Shown: piece after piece, positions 1 through 6,595 of the stretch
Position numbering within the stretch: the stretch's first letter is position 1
Layout: each line of letters starts with the position of its first letter
Assembly (NCBI GenBank): GCA_900548495.1
Contig: URKT01000054.1
Location: 1 to 14,174 of the forward strand
Length of the DNA stretch: 14,174 bases
From: an uncultured Collinsella sp.
GTDB taxonomy: Bacteria; Actinomycetota; Coriobacteriia; Coriobacteriales; Coriobacteriaceae
Reading direction: 5' to 3'
The notes under the pieces: model-generated
The model's input: only the letters and a program-made list of their open reading frames with translations
Told to the model about the DNA's origin: nothing
Databases searched by the model: none
Position numbers and translations under genes: made by a program

Positions 1-44
1 ATCTGCGCATGTCTCGTGGGCTCGGAGATGTGTATAAGAGACAG
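1..44 (+). other. Nextera sequencing adapter with i7 index (library contamination)
   Basis: This is synthetic sequence, not biology. Bases 26-44 (AGATGTGTATAAGAGACAG) are the 19-bp Tn5 mosaic end used in Nextera tagmentation. Bases 11-25 (GTCTCGTGGGCTCGG) are the Read 2 (i7-side) adapter. Bases 3-10 (CTGCGCAT) sit exactly where the 8-base i7 index lies, and bases 1-2 (AT) fit the end of the P7 oligo. The index reads ATGCGCAG in the other orientation, which I recall as one of the Nextera XT v2 i7 indexes (N722). Natural sequence starts at base 45, so the contig end is a tagmentation end of a read that was not trimmed. Confidence 0.98.
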
Positions 45-102
45 TTATAAAACATAAATATAGTTATTGCAACGCACTTTCCGCGGTTTTACCCCGAAAA
101 CA

Positions 103-117
103 TGCCAAACTTTGGCA
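103..117. repeat. 15-bp inverted repeat, possible operator
   Basis: TGCCAAA-C-TTTGGCA is a perfect 7-bp inverted repeat around a single central base. It lies in the AT-rich non-coding stretch between the adapter and the terminator of the PAS gene. Such a tight palindrome is more like a dimeric repressor site than a transcript hairpin, because a 1-base loop cannot form in RNA. It would belong to a gene to the left that the contig does not contain. The role is an inference. Confidence 0.35.
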
Positions 118-164
118 CCGGCTTTTGTGGATAATCGACAAAGAAAAATGAACGAAAAATAAAT

Positions 165-193
165 AAAGGACGGAATGCGAATATCCGTCCTTT
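165..193 (-). terminator. Rho-independent terminator after the PAS gene, probably bidirectional
   Basis: A perfect 10-bp stem (AAAGGACGGA at 165-174 and TCCGTCCTTT at 184-193) encloses a 9-base loop. On the minus strand it begins 16 bases past the PAS gene stop codon and is followed by ATTTATTTTT, a good T-tract. On the plus strand the stem is followed by AACTTTTT, so it may also stop transcription arriving from the left. Its place right after the stop codon supports the end of the PAS gene as a natural end. Confidence 0.85.
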
Positions 194-209
194 AACTTTT
201 TGTATATGT

Positions 210-1382
210 TTATATTACATTGAGTACACCCAAAAAGGCTTTAGAACCGTCCGGATGTTCAATCACTTTGCGGCTGTCCCGCACACGCAAGGCGCAGGCG
301 TCACCGATATAAAGGGTGTATTCCACCGTTAAGAGACGCCGATCCGCTGCGCCGGTGCGCAGTTGCGTGACCACAGCCGCCGCCTCGTTCTCATCCATCA
401 GCCGTGCCAAATTGCCGGAGAACAGCTGGAACAGCTCCGTTCTGGAATAGCCGATAAACTGGATAAAATCCTCGCTGACCAAGTCCAGCTGCAAAGGGTC
501 GGCCGTGCCTGTAAAGAAAGTGGCGCCGGGCAGGTTCTTAAACAGGCTCACCATCCGCTGCGCCTCTCGGTCCGCCTTTTCCTCCGCCGCCTTAATGCGG
601 GTAATATCCGTAAATACGGCGTGAAACACCGGGCACTCGCCCTGGTAGCGCTGAATACCCGCCCGCAGCTGGCACCAAATAAATTCGCCCTCATGCACCC
701 GCACCCGGCACTCGCAATCCACTTCCTCACCTACGGCCATGGCGCGACCGATGGCCTGGAATACCCCAGAGCGGTCGTCCGGGTGAAGCAGTTCGTCCAG
801 TCGATAGGCCCGCAGGCGGCTGCTCTCCTGGGAGGTACCAAACAACCGACAGCAGCCTTTGTTCAGATACAGACACTCAATGTGCATTTCCGGCGTGACC
901 TTAAACAGACACACGCCGCCGCACACCAGGTCGATAAGCTCATTCATCTCCACCGCCTGGGCCCGCAGCTGTTCCTGGCGCCGCCGGCTCTCGGACACAT
1001 CCGCAAAGGTCATGCGGCACAGGGTGGAGTCCTCGTAATTCTGACCTACACAATGGACAAAGAGCGGCGTGCCCTTTTTGTCCAGCAGGTCCATGGTCAT
1101 ATATGTAAATCGGGCGCCCTTTTTGCAGATGTTTTGCATCACCCGCTCCCGGTCCGCCGGTTTTAATTTGTCGTACAGGAACAGCTTGCCCTGTTTGATC
1201 TTAGACGGGTGCACACCGGCAAACTGGGCAAAGTGGCTGTCTGCGTCTGTCACCTGCAAATCGTTGGCCTTATCCACCACCACATTCATAAATTCAACTT
1301 CATAGGGGGCTGGGTCCATATTTTCCCGCTGCGTGGCTCCCACCTCTCTTTCTCTGCTTCTCTGCGCTGTGTATCTCTGCAA
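210..1382 (-). CDS. Three-PAS-domain sensor protein without an output domain
   Basis: The product is up to 390 residues and is made almost entirely of PAS-type sensory folds: one at about residues 30-130, a second at about 140-265 ending in the PAC-like phrase FHAVFTDITRIKAAEE, and a third at about 275-390 ending in GSKAFLGVLNVI. Short charged helical linkers (near SESRRRQEQLRAQAVEMNEL and IKAAEEKADREAQRM) join them. No signal peptide or membrane segment is seen, so it is probably cytosolic. In clostridia such PAS strings usually lead into GGDEF, EAL or histidine kinase domains. Here a TAA stop and a terminator follow the third PAS domain at once, so no output domain exists. It may act by binding a partner, or be a remnant. 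The start is uncertain: the longest frame opens with TTG at 1382 behind a weak AGAAAG, while ATG at 1319 (MDPAPYEVEF) has only a weak GGGA. Ligand and pathway are unknown. The gene is divergent from purL. Confidence 0.75.
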   Translation of the reverse strand: MQRYTAQRSREREVGATQRENMDPAPYEVEFMNVVVDKANDLQVTDADSHFAQFAGVHPSKIKQGKLFLYDKLKPADRERVMQNICKKGARFTYMTMDLLDKKGTPLFVHCVGQNYEDSTLCRMTFADVSESRRRQEQLRAQAVEMNELIDLVCGGVCLFKVTPEMHIECLYLNKGCCRLFGTSQESSRLRAYRLDELLHPDDRSGVFQAIGRAMAVGEEVDCECRVRVHEGEFIWCQLRAGIQRYQGECPVFHAVFTDITRIKAAEEKADREAQRMVSLFKNLPGATFFTGTADPLQLDLVSEDFIQFIGYSRTELFQLFSGNLARLMDENEAAAVVTQLRTGAADRRLLTVEYTLYIGDACALRVRDSRKVIEHPDGSKAFLGVLNVI

Positions 1383-1429
1383 AATTCTTTCTGAAACGGC
1401 GGCAGACCACCTGCCTGCGCGCCATAGCC

Positions 1430-1438
1430 ATTATAGCA
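1430..1438 (-). promoter_or_regulatory. Extended -10 promoter for the PAS gene
   Basis: On the minus strand 1438-1430 reads TGC-TATAAT, a consensus -10 box with the extended TGn motif, about 48 bases before the TTG start. A partial -35 (TTCGCA) lies about 19 bases upstream, a long spacer, but extended -10 promoters need little from the -35. It is a sequence match only. Confidence 0.6.
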
Positions 1439-1477
1439 TACTTTCTTCCCCATTTGCGAACGATTTTTTACAAGTTA

Positions 1478-1513
1478 GTAAAATTTTCATAAAGTCCGTA
1501 AAAATTTCATAAA
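1478..1513 (+). repeat. Two 16-bp direct repeats in the PAS-purL divergent promoter region
   Basis: The copies are at 1478-1493 (GTAAAATTTTCATAAA) and 1498-1513 (GTAAAAATTTCATAAA). They differ at one base and start exactly 20 bases apart, about two helical turns. They lie just upstream of the -35 position of the purL promoter and between the two divergent promoters. This spacing suits cooperative binding of a regulator on one DNA face, though AT-rich UP-element function would look similar. The factor is unknown. Confidence 0.55.
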
Positions 1514-1538
1514 ACGGTAGGCAATCGGCCGGATTTGT

Positions 1539-1547
1539 GCTATTATA
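1539..1547 (+). promoter_or_regulatory. Extended -10 promoter for purL
   Basis: Bases 1539-1547 read TGC-TATTAT, an extended -10 box one mismatch from consensus. No good -35 is present (TAGGCA at 17-bp spacing). The predicted transcript starts near 1554, which gives a short leader of about 40 bases. This leaves no room for a purine riboswitch. The leader contains the ribosome binding site AGGAGA at 1585-1590, 6 bases before the ATG. Confidence 0.55.
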
Positions 1548-1596
1548 TCTTTATTCTATACACCCGGAGTGAATACTATCAGTTAGGAGAACCCCC

Positions 1597-4500
1597 ATGG
1601 CAAATGTTTATCGGATTTTTGTGGAAAAGAAGAAAGGCAACGACATTGAGGCCATGCAGATCTTAACAGATCTGCGCCAAAATGTGGGCATTACAGCGCT
1701 CACCGGCCTGCGGCTTATTAACCGCTACGATGTGCAGGGCGTCAGCGAGGCGGAGTTCCGCCGTGCCGTGCACGGGGTCTTTGCCGAGGACAATCTGGAC
1801 AACACGGCAGACGAAGTAACCTTCGCCCCCGGCGAGCGGGTGTTTGCCATGGAGTTCCTGCCCGGCCAATACGACCAGCGGGCAGACAGCGCCGCCCAAT
1901 GTATTCAGCTGCTTACCGCAGGAGAATGTCCCCGGGTAGCCAGCGCCAAGGTGATCGCCCTTGCCGGCGACATTACGGACGCGGAGTTTGATAAGATTAA
2001 ATCCTACCTGATCAACCCGGTGGAGAGCCGGGAGGCCACCATGGCCAAACCGGAGAGCCTGGATCTGACTGCCGATGTACCGGCGGACATTGCGCGCATT
2101 GCCGGCTTTATCGCCGAGAGCGATGACGAAATCGCCGCTTACCACAGCCAAATGGGCTTTGCCATGAGCGTGGAGGACCTAAAGTGGGTGCGGGACTACT
2201 TTAAGAACGAAGAACACCGGGATCCCAGCTTAACGGAGCTGAAAGTGATTGACACCTACTGGTCCGACCACTGCCGCCACACCACCTTTTCTACCAAGCT
2301 GGACAAGATCACCGTGGAGGAAAGCAAATACGCCGCCGCAGTAGAGGACGCCCTGCGTCTGTACCTGGATATGCGCGGCGCCCTGTATGCCGGCAAAAAC
2401 AAAGACATTTGCCTGATGGATATGGCCTGCATCGGCACCAAATATCTGAAGTCACAGGGCAAGGCGGACAACCTGGACGAGAGCGAGGAGATCAACGCCT
2501 GCTCCATTGAAGTACCGGTAACGGTGGACGGCAAGACCGAGCAGTGGCTGGTGCAGTTTAAGAACGAAACCCACAACCATCCCACGGAGATTGAGCCCTT
2601 CGGCGGCGCGGCCACTTGCCTGGGCGGCGCCATTCGTGACCCACTGAGCGGGCGCGCCTATGTGTACCAGGCCATGCGTGTCACCGGCGCCGGCGACCCC
2701 ACCGTCCCGGTTTCCGAGACGCTCGAGGGCAAGCTGCCGCAGCGCAAGCTCGTGACCACTGCCGCCGCCGGCTACTCCAGCTACGGCAACCAGATCGGCC
2801 TTGCCACCGGCCAGGTCAACGAGCTCTATCACCCCGGCTACGTGGCCAAGCGCATGGAGGTCGGCGCCGTCGTGGGCGCTACCCCGGCAAACCACGTGCG
2901 CCGCGAGTGCCCCGCCCCCACCGACAAGATCATCCTGCTGGGCGGCCGCACCGGCCGTGACGGCATCGGCGGTGCCACCGGCTCCTCCAAAACCCAGAAC
3001 ACCGAGTCCATCGAAACCTCGGGCGCCGAGGTCCAGAAGGGCAACGCTCCGGTCGAGCGCAAGCTGCAGCGTCTGTTCCGCCGCGGCGACGCCTGCCGTC
3101 TGATCAAGCGCTGCAATGACTTTGGCGCTGGCGGCGTCTCAGTCGCCGTAGGCGAGCTTGCCGACGGCCTGTATGTCGACCTGGACACCGTGACCAAGAA
3201 GTACGACGGCCTGGACGGCACAGAGCTCGCCATCTCCGAGTCCCAGGAGCGTATGGCCTGCGCCGTCGCCGACGGTGACGTCGAGGAGTTCATGGGCTAC
3301 GCCGCCGAGGAGAACCTCGAGGCGACCGTTATCGCCGAGGTTACCGCCGAGCCGCGCATGCGCATGGCCTGGAACGGTGTCGCCATCGTCGACCTATCCC
3401 GCGAGTTCCTCAACTCCAACGGCGCGCCCAAGCACCAGGTCGCCCACGTGTGCGCCCGCAGCGTGTGGCAGCCCAGCTGGGCCGGCACCACGCTTGCCGA
3501 GCGCATGACCTCGCTTGTCACCGACCTCAACGTTGCCTCCAACAAGGGCCTTTCCGAGCGCTTCGACTCCACCATCGGTGCCGCAACCGTGCTTATGCCC
3601 TTTGGCGGCAAGACGCAGCTCACCCCGAGCTCGGCCATGGTCGCCAAGTTCCCCGTGGACGGCGAGACCACCACGGCAAGCGCCATGGCATGGGGCTTCA
3701 ACCCCTACCTGATGGAAGCCGACCAGTTTGCTGGCGCCTACCTGTCCGTGGTCGAGTCCATCGCCAAGCTCGTGGCTGCCGGCTTTGAGCACAAGCGCGC
3801 CTATCTCTCCTTCCAGGAGTACTTCGAGCGTCTGCGCACCGAGGCCGAGCGCTGGGGCAAGCCCACGGCAGCCGTCCTGGGCGCCCTCATGGCCCAAGTC
3901 GACCTGGGTGCCGGCGCCATCGGCGGCAAGGACTCCATGAGCGGTTCGTTTGAGGACGAGACCGGCGAGCTCAACGTTCCGCCGACCCTGATCAGCTTCG
4001 CCGTCGCCGTGGGCAAGGCCGCCCGCGCCGTCTCGCCCGAGTTCAAGGGCCTCACGCACCGAGTCGTCCGCATCGCCCCCGCCACCTATGGCGAGGACTA
4101 CCGTCCCGACGCCCAGCAGCTGCTCGCCGCGTTTGACGCCGTCGAGGCGCTCACCGCCAACGGCAACGCCCTGGCCATCTCCACGCCCGGCTACGGCTGC
4201 GGCGCCGAGAGCCTCTTTAAGATGTGCGTCGGTAACCAGATCGGTATCGAGCTTGCCGAGGATGTAGACGTGGAGAGCCTCTTCACCCCGCTCTACGGCA
4301 GCTTTATCGTCGAGCTCGCCGAGGATGCCGAGCTGCCCGAGGTCGCCGACGGCGTTGTCGTCGAGCCCCTGGGCACCACCGTCGAGGGCTATGTCATCGA
4401 CACCGGCTCCGAGGTCATCGAGCTCTCCGAGCTCCAGGAGGCATGGGAGAGCGGCATCGAGGGCGTCTTCGCCTACCGCAGCGCCGGCGAGACCCCCGAG

Positions 4501-5370
4501 GTCGAGACCATCGACTTCCGCGCCAAGGATATCCACGTGTACGGCGGCGCCAAGATCGCCCGTCCGCGCGTGATCATCCCCGTGTTCCCCGGCAACAACT
4601 GCGAGTACGACAGCGCCCGCGCCTTCCGTGCCGCCGGTGCCGAGGCCGACACCTTCGTGATCAACAACCTCACGCCCAAGGCCGTCGCCGAGAGCACCCA
4701 CGAGCTTGCCCGCCGCATCCGTGCAAGCCAGATCGTCATGATCCCCGGCGGCTTCTCGGGCGGTGACGAGCCCGACGGCTCCGCCAAGTTCATTACGGCG
4801 TTCTTCCGCGCTCCCGAGGTCACCGAGGCAGTCCGCGACCTGCTCAAGGCCCGCGACGGCCTGATGCTGGGCATCTGCAACGGCTTCCAGGCCCTGGTCA
4901 AGCTCGGCCTGGTGCCCTACGGTGACATCGTCGACGCCACGCCCGATGCGCCCACGCTGACGTTCAACACCATCGGTCGCCATCAGAGCCGCCTGGTGCG
5001 CACCCGCATCTCGTCCAACCTATCTCCGTGGCTGTCGCAGTGCAGCCTCGACGACCCCTACACCGTCGCCATCAGCCACGGCGAGGGCCGTTTTGTCGCC
5101 AATGACGAGGTACTCGCCCAGCTGATCGCCAACGGCCAGGTCGCCACGCAGTACGTGGGCGAGGACGGCAAGCCCAGCATGGATCTCTCCGTCAACCCCA
5201 ACGGCTCTGCACTCGCCATCGAGGGCATCACGAGCCCCGACGGCCGTGTCCTGGGCAAGATGGGCCATGCCGAGCGTCGCGGCGACAACCTGTACCGCAA
5301 CGTGCCCGAGCATGTCCCCGGCGACAAGTTCATGCCAATCTTTGAGAGCGGCGTAGCCTACTTCGCCTAA
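1597..5370 (+). CDS. purL: Phosphoribosylformylglycinamidine synthase, large fused form (mosaic of two genomes)
   Basis: The enzyme converts FGAR, glutamine and ATP to FGAM, glutamate, ADP and phosphate, the fourth step of de novo purine synthesis, in the cytosol. At 1257 residues it is the fused type with synthetase and glutaminase in one chain. Visible motifs are DTYWSDHCRHTTF (219-231), FKNETHNHPTEIEPFGGAAT (about 323-342), CNDFGAGGVSVAVGELADGL and GGKDSMSG in the two AIRS-like halves, and a class I glutaminase domain from about residue 989. Its catalytic triad is Cys1094 (in GICNGFQ), His1224 and Glu1226 (in GHAER). The start at 1597 is set by AGGAGA six bases upstream. The frame is intact, but codon use changes abruptly near codons 349-362: before it GAA (about nine), ATT (about fourteen) and GTA (about six) are common, and in the roughly 900 codons after it I saw about two GAA and one ATT. 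The gene therefore joins a clostridial-type 5' part to a Coriobacteriia-type 3' part, probably by misassembly. Function is certain; integrity as one natural gene is not. Confidence 0.97.
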   Translation: MANVYRIFVEKKKGNDIEAMQILTDLRQNVGITALTGLRLINRYDVQGVSEAEFRRAVHGVFAEDNLDNTADEVTFAPGERVFAMEFLPGQYDQRADSAAQCIQLLTAGECPRVASAKVIALAGDITDAEFDKIKSYLINPVESREATMAKPESLDLTADVPADIARIAGFIAESDDEIAAYHSQMGFAMSVEDLKWVRDYFKNEEHRDPSLTELKVIDTYWSDHCRHTTFSTKLDKITVEESKYAAAVEDALRLYLDMRGALYAGKNKDICLMDMACIGTKYLKSQGKADNLDESEEINACSIEVPVTVDGKTEQWLVQFKNETHNHPTEIEPFGGAATCLGGAIRDPLSGRAYVYQAMRVTGAGDPTVPVSETLEGKLPQRKLVTTAAAGYSSYGNQIGLATGQVNELYHPGYVAKRMEVGAVVGATPANHVRRECPAPTDKIILLGGRTGRDGIGGATGSSKTQNTESIETSGAEVQKGNAPVERKLQRLFRRGDACRLIKRCNDFGAGGVSVAVGELADGLYVDLDTVTKKYDGLDGTELAISESQERMACAVADGDVEEFMGYAAEENLEATVIAEVTAEPRMRMAWNGVAIVDLSREFLNSNGAPKHQVAHVCARSVWQPSWAGTTLAERMTSLVTDLNVASNKGLSERFDSTIGAATVLMPFGGKTQLTPSSAMVAKFPVDGETTTASAMAWGFNPYLMEADQFAGAYLSVVESIAKLVAAGFEHKRAYLSFQEYFERLRTEAERWGKPTAAVLGALMAQVDLGAGAIGGKDSMSGSFEDETGELNVPPTLISFAVAVGKAARAVSPEFKGLTHRVVRIAPATYGEDYRPDAQQLLAAFDAVEALTANGNALAISTPGYGCGAESLFKMCVGNQIGIELAEDVDVESLFTPLYGSFIVELAEDAELPEVADGVVVEPLGTTVEGYVIDTGSEVIELSELQEAWESGIEGVFAYRSAGETPEVETIDFRAKDIHVYGGAKIARPRVIIPVFPGNNCEYDSARAFRAAGAEADTFVINNLTPKAVAESTHELARRIRASQIVMIPGGFSGGDEPDGSAKFITAFFRAPEVTEAVRDLLKARDGLMLGICNGFQALVKLGLVPYGDIVDATPDAPTLTFNTIGRHQSRLVRTRISSNLSPWLSQCSLDDPYTVAISHGEGRFVANDEVLAQLIANGQVATQYVGEDGKPSMDLSVNPNGSALAIEGITSPDGRVLGKMGHAERRGDNLYRNVPEHVPGDKFMPIFESGVAYFA
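2640..2680. other. Probable chimeric junction inside purL
   Basis: The shift in codon style is confined to about 40 bases encoding DPLSGRAYVYQAMRV, one of the most conserved parts of PurL. The last clear left-type codons are ATT and CGT just before 2640; the right-type pattern (GTC, CTC, GAG, TCC) begins with GTC at 2680. The exact join cannot be placed because bases between may be shared by both parents. A k-mer shared by two purL genes would produce such an in-frame join during assembly; natural homologous recombination is the alternative. Confidence 0.75.
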
Positions 5371-5408
5371 AGCTTTCCCATCGGGTACAATCCCCTCGGG
5401 TAACAACG

Positions 5409-5445
5409 CCCGCCACCGGCACCCCCGGTGGCGGGTTCTTTTTTT
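5409..5445 (+). terminator. Strong Rho-independent terminator after purL
   Basis: A perfect 11-bp GC-rich stem (CCCGCCACCGG at 5409-5419, CCGGTGGCGGG at 5425-5435) has a 5-base loop and is followed by TTCTTTTTTT. It lies 38 bases past the purL stop. The next gene starts 25 bases after it, so the DMT gene needs its own promoter very close by or depends on read-through. Confidence 0.95.
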
Positions 5446-5470
5446 GCTTCGCGCATACAGGAAGGACATC

Positions 5471-6406
5471 ATGGAAAGCCGCAAGCCATATCTCGCCACC
5501 CTGCCCGGACTCATCCTGGGCTGCCTTGTTTGCTGTGCACTCTGGGGGTCGGCCTTCCCCTGTATCAAAATCGGCTACGCACTCTTTGGTATCCCAACGC
5601 ACGACGGCGCCTCGCAGCTGCTCTTTGCGGGCTTGCGCTTCACGCTTGCCGGCGCCTTGGTTATCGTTGGGATGAGTGCGGCCCAACGCCGCCCCCTCAT
5701 TCCGCAGGCTCGCGACATCAAGCCCATCTTTGTCTTGTCGCTCTTCCAGACTATCGGGCAGTACTTCTTTTTCTATCTGGGCCTCTCGCGCGCCAGCGCC
5801 ATGTCGAGCTCCATCATCGAGGCCAGCGCCAACTTCCTCGCAATCCTCTTTGCCGCCCTGGCATTTCACACCGAGAAGCTCAATACGGTCAAGGTGCTTG
5901 GCTGTGCGCTGGGCTTTGCCGGCGTCGCGCTCGTCAACCTCTCGGGCGCAGATGGCACCTTTGGCTTTACGCTCGACGGCGAGGGCTTTATCCTAGCCTC
6001 CACTGTTGCGGGTGCTCTTTCGACCTGCCTGATCGGCATCTTCTCGCGCAAGCACGACGGTGTTTTGCTTGCCGGGTGGCAGTTCTTGGTCGGCGGCCTT
6101 GTCCTCACCGCCATTGGCTTTTTGATGGGCGGTGCGCTCTACCCTACTGCGATCGTCCCTGCCATCGCGCTCATCATCTACATGGCGCTTATCTCCGCGG
6201 TCGCCTACTCGCTGTGGTCGCGCCTGCTTGCCGTCAACCCCGTCAGCCGCGTCTCGGTCTTTGGGTTTATGAACCCCGTCTTTGGCGTGCTGCTGAGCGC
6301 GCTGTTGCTCGGCGAGGGCGCTGGCACGAGCCCCGTTACCGTACTTGTTGCCCTGCTGTTGGTCTGCGGCGGCATAATCATCGTCAACAAACCCAAAAAA
6401 GCCTAG
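5471..6406 (+). CDS. EamA/DMT-superfamily membrane transporter
   Basis: The product is a 311-residue integral membrane protein with about ten hydrophobic helices arranged as two EamA repeats (about residues 15-150 and 165-305), typical in length and layout for the drug/metabolite transporter superfamily (RhaT/YdcZ-like exporters). The first helix carries the common LWGSAFPCIKIG pattern, and the end of the second repeat reads NPVFGVLLSALLLGEG. The chain ends in a short basic tail (NKPKKA). The start is ATG 5471, behind AGGAAGG at 5459-5465 with 5-base spacing; a TTG start 27 bases upstream would lie in the terminator T-tract and is rejected. Substrates in this family (amino acids, nucleosides, drugs) cannot be predicted from sequence. 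It is a single-gene unit between two terminators. Confidence 0.92.
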   Translation: MESRKPYLATLPGLILGCLVCCALWGSAFPCIKIGYALFGIPTHDGASQLLFAGLRFTLAGALVIVGMSAAQRRPLIPQARDIKPIFVLSLFQTIGQYFFFYLGLSRASAMSSSIIEASANFLAILFAALAFHTEKLNTVKVLGCALGFAGVALVNLSGADGTFGFTLDGEGFILASTVAGALSTCLIGIFSRKHDGVLLAGWQFLVGGLVLTAIGFLMGGALYPTAIVPAIALIIYMALISAVAYSLWSRLLAVNPVSRVSVFGFMNPVFGVLLSALLLGEGAGTSPVTVLVALLLVCGGIIIVNKPKKA

Positions 6407-6553
6407 CGAGCTCACCTTTTAAGAGAGAGCCTTCACACACTTTAGCTTAATGGAATGCACTAGTTCTCGTTGATTTCGTACCGAGCCGCAGCGGCAGACG
6501 CTCGTCTTGCCGCACCGCGCCCGGGCGTTATGGCCGGTGGCCCCCGCAAACGC

Positions 6554-6595
6554 AAAAAGGGCGCACGACCATCGCAACGGTCGTGCGCCTTTTTT
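6554..6595. terminator. Bidirectional terminator shared by the DMT and GGDEF genes
   Basis: The stem GGCGCACGACC (6560-6570) pairs perfectly with GGTCGTGCGCC (6579-6589). It extends through a G-T pair into five A-T pairs (AAAAA 6554-6558, TTTTT 6591-6595), around an 8-base loop. It has T-tracts in both directions. On the minus strand it follows the diguanylate cyclase stop codon with no gap. On the plus strand it stands about 150 bases after the DMT stop. I recognise nothing in the spacer 6407-6553. Confidence 0.93.

Noticed and set aside
363..1166. A 267-residue plus-strand open frame opposite the PAS gene
   Set aside because: The translation shows no domain and is rich in His, Gln and Leu, while the opposite strand reads as clear PAS domains.
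1456..1470. GCGAACGATTTT upstream of purL as a PurR box
   Set aside because: It resembles one half of a Bacillus PurBox (CGAACATT) only loosely; no paired second box is present at the usual spacing, and PurR use in this organism is unknown.
1548..1596. A purine riboswitch in the purL leader
   Set aside because: The predicted leader is only about 40 bases and has no three-way-junction stems.
3394..4983. A 529-residue open frame on the minus strand, opposite purL
   Set aside because: It is antisense to the most conserved part of purL in high-GC DNA, has low-complexity Gly/Ala/Leu/Asp composition and no domain or ribosome binding site; it is a shadow of the third-codon-position bias.
5444..5470. 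An N-terminal extension of the DMT transporter from TTG 5444
   Set aside because: The codons lie in the terminator T-tract and contain the AGGAAGG ribosome binding site of the ATG at 5471.
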